Shown: positions 7,376 through 13,894 of the stretch, piece by piece | Layout of the letters: every line of letters begins with the position of its first letter | How positions within the stretch are numbered: position 1 is the first letter of the stretch | Assembly (NCBI GenBank): GCA_964522445.1 | Contig: CAZFUY010000080.1 | Location: forward strand, 1 to 13,894 | DNA from: CAZFUY01 sp964522445 | Lineage (GTDB): Bacteria > Pseudomonadota > Gammaproteobacteria > SZUA-229 | DNA: 13,894 bases | Direction of reading: 5' to 3' | Program-made: the position numbers and the translations under genes | The notes under the pieces: generated by a model | What the model saw: only the letters and a program-made list of their open reading frames with translations | Database searches by the model: none | What the model was told of the DNA's origin: nothing

Positions 7376-7389
7376 AAGTAGCAATACTT
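7376..7389 (+). terminator. Possible weak terminator hairpin after the chemoreceptor gene
   Basis: AAGTA-GCAA-TACTT forms a 5-bp stem with a GNRA-type GCAA tetraloop, 23 bases after the chemoreceptor stop and between two convergent genes. The following sequence is only moderately T-rich and the stem is short, so this is a tentative call. Confidence 0.25.
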
Positions 7390-7414
7390 TATGATCAGTG
7401 ATATTTCTTTTGGC

Positions 7415-8374
7415 CTAAAGACCATAAGGTTTTTCTGACCAGTCTTTAAGTACTTTTAAATCTCTGACGGGCAGATAATCATAGGCTCCCATTAAATCAT
7501 TATGTATGGCTGCTGCCAGTTGATGTGGAACTTCACTGTGACTCAACATAAAAAAATACCAGGCCATTGGATAACCAATTATTTGATCAAAACTACGCAC
7601 CAGATTAGCCAGCCTTGAGCCACGGTTTTCATTATTAAGTTTTATTAAAGGAATATCACCCGTAAATGTACTGACTGGTTTTGCCTGTTTAATAGATTCA
7701 CCCCAGCTATCTGTATATTCCTGTAAACTTAATACCCAGTGATGGCAAAATGCCCCCACTTCTTTTGCACTGCTGTGTTGCCAGTCCTGCATAAAACGCT
7801 GGATAGAAATAAATTTACTGCTCCTGTTCATCGTATGCTCAGACATGGACTGCATAAAATCTTCAATTGATGTCATGCGGCGAAAGATATAATGTGGTTC
7901 GGTTACCAGTTCTGCTGGTATTTTTTCTACATCAACTGGATAAATAATGTCTTCAATATCATCAGCAAAAAGTTCACTACTGAATAGAATATGATCCTGC
8001 ACTTCATACAGTTCCTCTATTTCAAGCTGTATAAAATCTTCTGCGGCCTCACCCGTTTGTGCAGTGAAATAATGTGTTTTTCCTATTAATCGAGTTGCAA
8101 TAAAACCACTGTCAGCATATTGATTAATTAGATGATTGACATCACCAGCAGATTCTATCTCCAGCCATTCACGTAACTTGTCCGCAACTCTTTCCCCTTT
8201 CGCATTAACTATACCACCCGTGCGATGCCAGCCCCCTCGTGTTAATACATGCACAAATGGCTGCTGGGGATTAATTTTCTGTAATTTATTTAATAGCAAT
8301 TCATGATCACTACTCAGCGGAGTATCATCACAGCCCTTAGAAATTTTATTGATGGTAGAAAGAAGATTGTTCAT
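7415..8374 (-). CDS. Uncharacterised 319-aa protein downstream of nifY
   Basis: I do not recognise this family. The product is a soluble 319-residue protein with no signal peptide, no membrane segment and no cysteine cluster. Visible traits are PFVHVLTRGGWHRTGGIV near residues 39-56, an acidic middle (FADDIEDIIYPVDVEKIP) and a C-terminal part rich in aromatic residues (GYPMAWYFFMLSHSEVPHQLAAAIHNDLMGAYDYLPVRDLKVL). It starts at an ATG 14 nt after the nifY stop, so it is almost certainly the last gene of the nifHDK-nifY transcript and is co-expressed with nitrogenase. The ribosome site is weak (AAGA), consistent with coupling to nifY translation. Azotobacter also has functionally unassigned genes after nifY, which may or may not be related. 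Real gene with high confidence, function unknown. Confidence 0.85.
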   Translation of the reverse strand: MNNLLSTINKISKGCDDTPLSSDHELLLNKLQKINPQQPFVHVLTRGGWHRTGGIVNAKGERVADKLREWLEIESAGDVNHLINQYADSGFIATRLIGKTHYFTAQTGEAAEDFIQLEIEELYEVQDHILFSSELFADDIEDIIYPVDVEKIPAELVTEPHYIFRRMTSIEDFMQSMSEHTMNRSSKFISIQRFMQDWQHSSAKEVGAFCHHWVLSLQEYTDSWGESIKQAKPVSTFTGDIPLIKLNNENRGSRLANLVRSFDQIIGYPMAWYFFMLSHSEVPHQLAAAIHNDLMGAYDYLPVRDLKVLKDWSEKPYGL

Positions 8375-8388
8375 TATTGCAATCTTAA

Positions 8389-8677
8389 TTAGACATCTGC
8401 TGCTGATTGTTTAAAACGTACCCGTGACTGTTGATCGTGCCCCATAATTTTTGCTAACCAGGGTGGTGGTGCTTTATTAATTACTCTCTGTAAATTTTCA
8501 AGATATTTTTTTGTGCTACAGATCTGAGGAGATTTAACTGGATGCACTCCCTCTTTAACAACTTTAGCAGCAGCTGGCCCACCAATAGAAATAACAAATA
8601 ATATCTGGCAGTCTTTAAGCAAGCTGGCACGATAGCTGTTTTTTTCAGAGTCACTGGCATTCCGCACATCAATCAGA
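8389..8677 (-). CDS. nifY: NifY/NafY/NifX-family protein, C-terminal 95 residues only (5' part lost in assembly gap)
   Basis: The frame open from the gap edge to the stop at 8389 encodes 95 residues. CQILFVISIGGPAAAKVVKEG and HPVK are the core of the dinitrogenase iron-molybdenum cofactor binding fold shared by NifY, NafY and NifX; the tail PPPWLAKIMG is typical of NifY. These proteins bind FeMo-co and help insert it into apo-NifDK. A NifY is normally about 230 residues, so well over 100 N-terminal residues lie in the gap. A nifX is already present at 1287-1775 and the position after nifK favours NifY. The continuous frame that can be drawn through the N run into 8829 is an artefact: its first residues are nifK read out of frame. 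Confidence 0.82.
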
Positions 8678-8777
8678 NNNNNNNNNNNNNNNNNNNNNNN
8701 NNNNNNNNNNNNNNNNNNNNNNNNNNNNNNNNNNNNNNNNNNNNNNNNNNNNNNNNNNNNNNNNNNNNNNNNNNNNN
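8678..8777. other. Assembly gap of 100 N
   Basis: Exactly 100 N, the conventional filler for a gap of unknown length. It removes the last few codons of nifK and the 5' part of nifY, and very probably hides nifT, the small gene usually lying between them. The missing nifY part alone needs more than 300 bases, so the true gap is longer than drawn. Strand and gene order on both sides agree with nifK-nifT-nifY, so the join is plausible. Confidence 0.97.
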
Positions 8778-10333
8778 TAGTTGTAATCAGTAACACCCAT
8801 AATACGAGTTTCTTCATCAATTCGCTCAAGCACTGAATTAACCAGTGATCTCACTATATACATAGCGCCTTCATAACCCAGAGTTGTGTCACGGTGCATG
8901 TGATGACGGTCAAAGATGGGGAAACCAATTCGAATCAATGGTACTTCAAATTCTTTTCCTTTGGCTAAAGTGTCACGTTGAATAAATTTTCCGTAGGAAT
9001 TTCCAATCATAAAATCTGGTTTGTTAGTGAATACCAGCGAGCGCATGTGCCACAGATCTTTACTTCGATAAATTTCACAATTCTCACCATAAGGTGAAGC
9101 ATCAAGAATTTCCTGTACAGCTTTTTGCCAGCGTTTGTTTGCGTGATTACATAGAATATGTATTGGCTCTGCACCCAGCTCTAACAGAAATCGGGTCATG
9201 CCTAAAACAAAATCTGCATCACCCCAGAGGGCAAATTTTTTGCCATGCAACCAGGTGTGGGAATCAGTAATCATATCAACCAGACGGCCACGTTCTTTTT
9301 CTAAACTTTCAGAAATGGGTTTGCCAGTCAGCTCAGAAACTTTCATAAGAAATTCATCAGTACCTGTCAACCCCATGGGAATTGCAATGTCACTGGCTGG
9401 CTGATTCCATGTGCCTTTTATTAGCTTACGTGTTTTAAGTGACTGCCAGGGTTGCAGCAATAATGTATCGATAGCATTTGGTGCGTCCTTAACTTCATCC
9501 TGTGTAGTGCCGCCATCATACATACGATATTTACCATCGGCGGGAGTATCCAGCACTTCGGTAGGATCGGACAGCAGAGTGTAGTCAATATCCATATCTT
9601 CCATCATGCGTTTCATGACACGGAAGTTACCCAGGTAAGTTTCAAAGCCTGGCACGATATTAATCTTGCCATTACTACCCACTTCTTTATCGTCCATATT
9701 GTTAATCGTAAAATAACGTGCAATGCCTTCAAACATAGCATCCCAGCCGGTGGTATGTGAACCGGCAAAACTGGGCGTATGTGCAAAGGGTACGGGGAAG
9801 TCTTCAGCAATATAACCTTCTTTTTTTGCATTACCAATAAAGGCATTCAGGTCATCACCTATAACTTCTGCCATACAGGTGGTGGACATGGCAATCATCT
9901 CTGGTTTGTATAATGCTTTTGCATTTTCCAGACCATCATATATATTTTTCTGTCCACCAAATACCGCAGCATCTTCTGTCATTGAATCAGAAACACAGGC
10001 AATCGGTTCTTTAAAGTGACGATTAAAATAAGTTCTAAAGTAAGCAACGCAACCCTGTGAACCGTGCACATAAGGCAGGGTCTTTTCAAAACCCAGCGCA
10101 CATAATACAGAACCTAATGGCTGACAGGCTTTTGCAGGATTAATGGTCAGGGCTGTACGGTTAAAGTTTAGTTCTTTATATTCTTCGGTTGTTGTCCATT
10201 CAAATATTTCCTGAACCTTCTCAGGGCTATGACTTTCTTCATATAGCTCTCTTTTTCTGGCAAGACTATCCTGATAGTCATCATCCAGAAATAAAGGATA
10301 ACTCGGCTTTATATTTTCAACATTCTGACTCAT
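8778..10333 (-). CDS. nifK: Nitrogenase molybdenum-iron protein beta chain, last few codons in gap
   Basis: 518 complete residues are visible, ending EETRIMGVTDYN at the gap. Azotobacter NifK has 523 residues and ends TDYNHDLVR, so about five are missing; the next codon begins TA, compatible with Tyr. The P-cluster ligands are Cys70 (PAKACQPLG), Cys95 (GSQGCVAYF) and Cys153 (STTCMAEV), numbered exactly as in Azotobacter. The ATG at 10333 is preceded by AAGGTG at a good distance and gives MSQNVENIKPSYPLFLD, matching the family start; an in-frame GTG three codons earlier is less likely. With NifD it forms the alpha2beta2 dinitrogenase that reduces N2. It is separated from nifD by 124 bases holding a strong stem-loop and a 17-nt element also found before nifD. 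Confidence 0.98.
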
Positions 10334-10351
10334 GGTATTCACCTTAACGCG

Positions 10352-10368
10352 CCACTTATCTGTGAACT
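10352..10368 (-). promoter_or_regulatory. Leader element upstream of nifK (copy 2 of a 17-nt repeat)
   Basis: Minus-strand AGTTCACAGATAAGTGG ends exactly 18 nt before the nifK ATG. It matches the copy before nifD at 15 of 17 positions, and the GG of each ribosome site also falls at the same distance. Here the flanking arms pair poorly (about 3-4 bp), so conservation of sequence rather than of the hairpin is the stronger signal. Confidence 0.6.
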
Positions 10369-10391
10369 AACGCTATTGAATTGATGAAGAA

Positions 10392-10424
10392 CCTCAGATT
10401 AGTAAAAGAATTTACTAACTGAGG
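10392..10424. other. Strong stem-loop in the nifD-nifK intergenic region
   Basis: An inverted repeat forms 14 base pairs (6 bp CCTCAG/CTGAGG, one bulged base, then 8 bp TTAGTAAA/TTTACTAA) around a 4-base loop. It begins 33 bases after the nifD stop. In the direction of transcription no T-run follows, so it looks like an RNA-stability or processing hairpin, or a partial attenuator that sets the nifK to nifD ratio, rather than a full terminator. Confidence 0.7.
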
Positions 10425-10457
10425 GCTTCTATTACGATTGTGTTTTATATATTTGTA

Positions 10458-11939
10458 TTAAGCTGTAGCTGCTAATTCAACTTCATCCTTCGCCTCTTTT
10501 TTCCATGGCGGAATCTGCATGCTCCAGCATGGATTATTCAATGTCATATCCATATCACGAGCAAAAATTGCGAAGCCATCATAGCCATGATAAGGGCCTG
10601 AATAATCCCAGGAATGCATTTGTCTAAAAGGAATGCCCATCTTCTGGAAGATATATTTTTCCTTAATACCTGAACCAATTAAATCAGGTTTAATTTTTTT
10701 AACAAATTCTTCAAACTCAAAACCAGTAACATCATCATAAATTAATGTGGCATTACCCATTTCTTTAATGGTTCGATCATAATCATCATTGTGACCAAAC
10801 TCATAACCAGCTCCTACTACTTCCATGCCCAGATCTTCATAAGCACCAATGACATGACGTGGACGTAATCCACCCACATAAAGCATGACTTTTTTACCTT
10901 TAAGTCGAGGACGATATTTAGCAATGACGGCTTCATATTCAGCGGTATATTGTTCAATAACTTTTTCAGCGCCCTGCTTGATAGTGTCATCAAAGTGAGA
11001 TGCAATTTTGCGTAAACTTTCAGCAATTTTTGTAGGCCCAAAGAAATTATATTCAAGCCATGGAATACCATATTTTTCTTCCATGTGACGTGACACATAA
11101 TTCATTGAACGATAGCAATGCAATAGATTAAGTTTAACTTTTGGTGTTAACTCCATTTCTGCAAGACTGCCATCACCTGACCATTGAGAGACAACACGTA
11201 AACCCATTTGCTCTAATAAAATGCGTGAAGACCAGGCATCACCACCAATATTGTAATCACCTAAAATAGCAACATCATAGTCGGTAGTTTCAAAACTATC
11301 GTCATCATCACGTGTACCCAAAGTCCAGTCGCGTACTGCATCATTAGCAAGATGATGCCCCAGAGATTGTGAAACCCCACGGAAACCTTCACAACGAACC
11401 GGCACAATTGTCTTGCCAAGTTCTGCACCTTTCTGTTTGGCCACGGCTTCGATATCATCACCGATCAAACCAACAGGACATTCAGATTGAATACTAATAC
11501 CCTTGCTTAAAGGAAACAGTTCATTGATTTCATCCATTATCTTATTGAGTTTTTTATCACCGCCAAAGACAATATCTTTTTCCTGAAAATCAGAAGTGAA
11601 ATTCATTTCAGAAAAGGCATTAACACCTGTTGAGCCTGTGTAATAATTTCGGCGACCAGCACGTGAATACTGACCACAACCAACAGGGCCGTGAGATACG
11701 TGAACCATATCTTTAATAGGCCCCCAAACCACACCTTTAGATCCCGCATAGGCACAGCCACGAGCAGTCATTACACCAGGCAGGGATTTTCGATTTGAAG
11801 TAATACATTTTTTAGACTGCTCAATACTTTGATCATTAACGGTCAAATGTTTTGCGCGTTCTTCTTTAGCTTTTTCAGGATAAACTTCCAGCACCTCTGC
11901 AATAAGGGCTTCAGTTTCTTCTTTACTAATGGCAGACAT
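10458..11939 (-). CDS. nifD: Nitrogenase molybdenum-iron protein alpha chain
   Basis: The product has 493 residues and is the catalytic alpha subunit of molybdenum dinitrogenase. P-cluster ligands Cys62 (ARGCAYAG), Cys88 (GPVGCGQYS) and Cys154 (SECPVGLIGDD) are in place. The two FeMo-cofactor ligands, Cys275 (LLHCYRSMNY) and His442 (MHSWDYSGPYHGYDGFA), are also present, as is His195 (SLGHH), needed for N2 reduction. Numbering coincides with Azotobacter NifD. These residues and the absence of a delta subunit identify a Mo-type enzyme rather than VnfD or AnfD. The ATG at 11939 has GGAG 6 nt upstream. It lies 83 bases after nifH and shares its transcript; the ribosome site partly falls in a hairpin made with the 17-nt leader element. 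Confidence 0.99.
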   Translation of the reverse strand: MSAISKEETEALIAEVLEVYPEKAKEERAKHLTVNDQSIEQSKKCITSNRKSLPGVMTARGCAYAGSKGVVWGPIKDMVHVSHGPVGCGQYSRAGRRNYYTGSTGVNAFSEMNFTSDFQEKDIVFGGDKKLNKIMDEINELFPLSKGISIQSECPVGLIGDDIEAVAKQKGAELGKTIVPVRCEGFRGVSQSLGHHLANDAVRDWTLGTRDDDDSFETTDYDVAILGDYNIGGDAWSSRILLEQMGLRVVSQWSGDGSLAEMELTPKVKLNLLHCYRSMNYVSRHMEEKYGIPWLEYNFFGPTKIAESLRKIASHFDDTIKQGAEKVIEQYTAEYEAVIAKYRPRLKGKKVMLYVGGLRPRHVIGAYEDLGMEVVGAGYEFGHNDDYDRTIKEMGNATLIYDDVTGFEFEEFVKKIKPDLIGSGIKEKYIFQKMGIPFRQMHSWDYSGPYHGYDGFAIFARDMDMTLNNPCWSMQIPPWKKEAKDEVELAATA

Positions 11940-11947
11940 TTTTTTCT

Positions 11948-11976
11948 CCAGTTGCCACCACTTATTTGTGGACTGG
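11948..11976 (-). promoter_or_regulatory. Hairpin and leader element upstream of nifD (copy 1 of the 17-nt repeat)
   Basis: Minus-strand AGTCCACAAATAAGTGG (11958-11974) ends 18 nt before the nifD ATG. Here it folds: CCAC/GTGG closes an AAATAA loop and CCAGT/ACTGG closes an outer stem, with a 5-base bulge. The outer stem takes in the first bases of the GGAG ribosome site, so folding could limit nifD translation. The related copy precedes nifK at the same distance. Confidence 0.6.
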
Positions 11977-12022
11977 CATTGTTAAAAAAGATTATTAAAA
12001 ATTATAAATACATGATGCTTAA

Positions 12023-12904
12023 TCAGGCTGTAGCTTCTACTACAGCAGTCTGACCTACAATTGTCTCATCCTCTTCTTCCATAATGCCGAATTCCATCAG
12101 CAGGTCTTCTAGTTCATCCATAGTGATGGGCGTAGGAATAACCATATTTTTATTTTCAATAATCTTCGTGGCAAGTGAGCGATATTCACCTGCCTGGGTA
12201 GATTTTGGGTCATATTCAATAACTGTCATACGGCGAATTTCTGCACGCTGTACCACATTGTCACGGGGCACAAAGTGAATCATTTGTGTACCCAGTTTTT
12301 CAGCCAGCGCAATAATTAAATCATCTTCACGATCAGTTTCACGTGAATTACAGATTAGACCCGCTAAACGAACACTTCCGGAATTAGCATATTTCACAAT
12401 GCCTTTTGAAATATTATTGGCGGCATACATGGCCATCATTTCGCCAGATACAACAATGTAAATTTCCTGTGCCTTGTTTTCACGAATTGGCATGGCGAAA
12501 CCACCACAAACTACATCACCTAGTACGTCATAAAAAACAAAGTCTAAATCTTCTTCGTATGCACCTTCCTCTTCAAGGAAGTTAATAGCGGTGATTACAC
12601 CGCGACCAGCACAACCTACACCGGGTTCAGGGCCGCCTGACTCAACACATTTAATATCGGCATAACCCACTTTAAGTACATCTTCCAGTTCCAGATCTTC
12701 AACAGTGCCCGCCTCGGCTGCCATTTCCATAATAGTGTTCTGTGCTTTTGCATGAAGAATTAAACGAGTTGAATCTGCTTTTGGGTCACAGCCTACAATC
12801 ATGACTTTTTTTCCGAGTTCAGCCAGACCTGCTACCAGGTTTTGGGTAGTAGTTGATTTACCGATACCACCTTTCCCGTAAATTGCACATTGACGCATTG
12901 CCAT
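12023..12904 (-). CDS. nifH: Nitrogenase iron protein (dinitrogenase reductase)
   Basis: The product has 293 residues. It is the ATP-dependent electron donor to NifDK and is also needed for P-cluster and FeMo-co maturation. It shows the P-loop GKGGIGKST (10-18), the switch motif VGCDPKADST (37-46), and Cys98 (GVGCAGRG) and Cys133 (DVVCGGFAMP), which hold the [4Fe-4S] cluster between the two subunits of the homodimer. Arg101 in GCAGRG is the ADP-ribosylation target of DraT, whose gene lies directly upstream on the other strand. The ATG at 12904 has GGAG about 9 nt upstream. It is first in the nifHDK transcript, driven by the sigma-54 promoter at 12973-12988. Sequence is close to Azotobacter NifH throughout; the C-terminal VGQTAVVEATA is longer and more variable. 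Confidence 0.99.
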   Translation of the reverse strand: MAMRQCAIYGKGGIGKSTTTQNLVAGLAELGKKVMIVGCDPKADSTRLILHAKAQNTIMEMAAEAGTVEDLELEDVLKVGYADIKCVESGGPEPGVGCAGRGVITAINFLEEEGAYEEDLDFVFYDVLGDVVCGGFAMPIRENKAQEIYIVVSGEMMAMYAANNISKGIVKYANSGSVRLAGLICNSRETDREDDLIIALAEKLGTQMIHFVPRDNVVQRAEIRRMTVIEYDPKSTQAGEYRSLATKIIENKNMVIPTPITMDELEDLLMEFGIMEEEDETIVGQTAVVEATA

Positions 12905-12972
12905 GAGGTTTTCTCCGTTTGGATTAGTGCGAAACCTGTTCGCTAGTTAAAATAGTTTCTCATCAGCAATGG

Positions 12973-12988
12973 AGCAAAGCCTGTGCCA
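12973..12988 (-). promoter_or_regulatory. Sigma-54 (-24/-12) promoter of nifHDK
   Basis: Minus-strand TGGCAC-AGGCT-TTGCT is a complete RpoN consensus match with correct spacing. Transcription should start near 12962, leaving a leader of about 57 nt before the nifH ATG. Confidence 0.95.
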
Positions 12989-13053
12989 ACATAAAAATAT
13001 TTTTTTAAGTTACTGTTTTATTTAAAATAATGAGCAAGCACTATGAATAATGC

Positions 13054-13069
13054 TGTGGTAGCATAAACA
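13054..13069. promoter_or_regulatory. NifA upstream activator sequence 1 for nifH
   Basis: TGT-GGTAGCATAA-ACA, an exact TGT-N10-ACA site centred about 100 bases upstream of the predicted nifH transcript start. An AT-rich stretch lies between it and the promoter. Confidence 0.88.
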
Positions 13070-13087
13070 ACAAAACCACACAAATCC

Positions 13088-13103
13088 TGTATGATTAACA
13101 ACA
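13088..13103. promoter_or_regulatory. NifA upstream activator sequence 2 for nifH, overlapping the draT start codon
   Basis: TGT-ATGATTAACA-ACA, a second exact site, 34 bases from the first and about 134 bases upstream of the nifH transcript start. Its spacer contains the ATG of draT, so NifA bound here would sit on the draT start region. Confidence 0.8.
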
Positions 13104-13894
13104 ACAAACACAACAATCCCACAGCCATTAAAACCAGTCTGCCAGACTATGCACGCCTGCCCATAAATCACTGCAACCTGCCCGCAGTAATTCTTGGCAG
13201 CCTCAGTTTTCAGCATCACCCCACTGCCCTTAGCATTGATGGCGTACAGGAATTACATAAAACATTATTTAAAAAATTAGACGCAATTAAGTCGTATAAA
13301 CAACGTGCAAAATATTTTATGGATTACATGACAATCCATTTCAGGATGAACAAACTTGAAGAGGTGGGTCTACAAAAACATGATAAAAATAAACGCACCA
13401 ATGCTGATTATTTACGTATGTTGCGTGGCTGGTTATTTAATGCAGACAATAGAGAAGCTGCCGTATTAAAAAGCTGGGTGGAATCTCGCTTTGGCTTATT
13501 ACCCCGTTATCATAAAGGTGAACTGGGGGATTATTCGGGAAAAAATTATCAGCTTTATTTAGTTGAAAGATCACAGGGGTTATATGCAACCAACGCACTG
13601 GAGGCACAAATTGATCTGCTCTACAGTTATTGTCAGTACGAACTTTCATTTAAGTACAAACAGGAACAATGCATAAAATTATACCGGGGTGTCAATCGAG
13701 TTGACAGTTATGAAATTCTTGAGCGACACAACAAATATTATGCCACCGTTTTGTTAAATAATTTAAATTCCTTTACCCGCAACCGCGAACGTGCCGATGA
13801 GTTTGGTGATTACATATTAGAAGTGGAAGTTCCCTGGCAAAAAATACTATTCTATTCAAATCTGTTACCAGGGATGTTTAAAGGTGAAGAAGAA
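13091..13894 (+). CDS. draT: NAD+--dinitrogen-reductase ADP-D-ribosyltransferase, 3' end cut by window edge
   Basis: 268 codons stay open from the ATG at 13091 to the last base. The protein matches DraT throughout: LPINHCNLPAVILGSLSFQ (23-41), FMDYMTIHFRMNKLEE (76-91), LRGWLFNADNREAAVLKSWVESRFGLLPR (111-139), LYATNALEAQIDLLYSYCQYE (164-184), LYRGVNRVDSYEIL (197-210), NSFTRNRERADEFGDYILEVEVP (226-248) and LLPGMFKGEEE (258-268). DraT transfers ADP-ribose from NAD+ to Arg101 of NifH when ammonium appears or energy falls, switching nitrogenase off. Arg199 and the SFT at 227-229 fit the R and S parts of the R-S-E transferase core; the E part lies at the cut edge. About 10-25 residues are missing. 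An in-frame stop at 13064-13066 and no other start codon in between fix the start, yet no ribosome site is visible. draG, if present, would lie beyond the window. Confidence 0.93.
   Translation, partial: MINNNKHNNPTAIKTSLPDYARLPINHCNLPAVILGSLSFQHHPTALSIDGVQELHKTLFKKLDAIKSYKQRAKYFMDYMTIHFRMNKLEEVGLQKHDKNKRTNADYLRMLRGWLFNADNREAAVLKSWVESRFGLLPRYHKGELGDYSGKNYQLYLVERSQGLYATNALEAQIDLLYSYCQYELSFKYKQEQCIKLYRGVNRVDSYEILERHNKYYATVLLNNLNSFTRNRERADEFGDYILEVEVPWQKILFYSNLLPGMFKGEEE

Noticed and set aside
8389..8829. A 146-residue frame running through the N gap with an apparent hydrophobic N-terminus
   Set aside because: Its first 17 residues are nifK read in another frame; only the part after the gap (8389-8677) is real coding sequence of the NifY-type protein.
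13022..13219. Minus-strand frame with cysteines upstream of nifH
   Set aside because: It lies antisense to draT and over the NifA sites; the plus-strand DraT match is decisive.
13437..13649. Minus-strand 70-residue frame
   Set aside because: It is a shadow of draT with no family resemblance or ribosome site.

Overview
The window is a nitrogen-fixation (nif) region, probably from a low-GC (roughly 40% by eye) gammaproteobacterium. Gene order, residue numbering and lengths of NifD, NifK, NifE and NifN follow the Azotobacter vinelandii type almost position for position. The genus cannot be named from the sequence. A run of exactly 100 N at 8678-8777 marks a scaffold join, so this is a draft or metagenome assembly.

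Layout. Right: a 3'-truncated draT (+, 13091 to the edge) diverges from nifH-nifD-nifK (-). nifK runs into the gap about five residues before its expected end. Beyond the gap come the C-terminal part of a NifY/NafY-type protein and an unrecognised 319-aa gene, both on the minus strand. Centre: two plus-strand genes, a 157-aa ankyrin-repeat protein and an Aer-like PAS chemoreceptor, converge on the 319-aa gene. Left: nifE-nifN-nifX, an RseC-like membrane protein, a DUF269 NifX-associated protein and an edge-truncated fdxB (ferredoxin III) form a tight minus-strand operon. nifE diverges from the ankyrin gene.

How it works together. NifH, NifD and NifK are nitrogenase. NifE, NifN, NifX and NifY serve FeMo-cofactor assembly and delivery. 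FdxB and the Rnf-linked RseC-like protein point to electron supply, and DraT would ADP-ribosylate NifH, whose target arginine (R101) is present. The PAS receptor suggests aerotaxis or redox taxis towards low-oxygen sites.

Regulation is legible. Sigma-54 -24/-12 promoters precede nifH, nifE and the ankyrin gene, and four exact TGT-N10-ACA NifA sites lie upstream of them. The ankyrin gene therefore looks like a true member of the nif regulon. Less expected features are a 17-nt element (15/17 identical) placed exactly 18 nt before both the nifD and nifK start codons, a NifA site overlapping the draT start codon, and the RseC-like gene inserted between nifX and the DUF269 gene. No tRNA, rRNA, CRISPR array or insertion sequence was seen.
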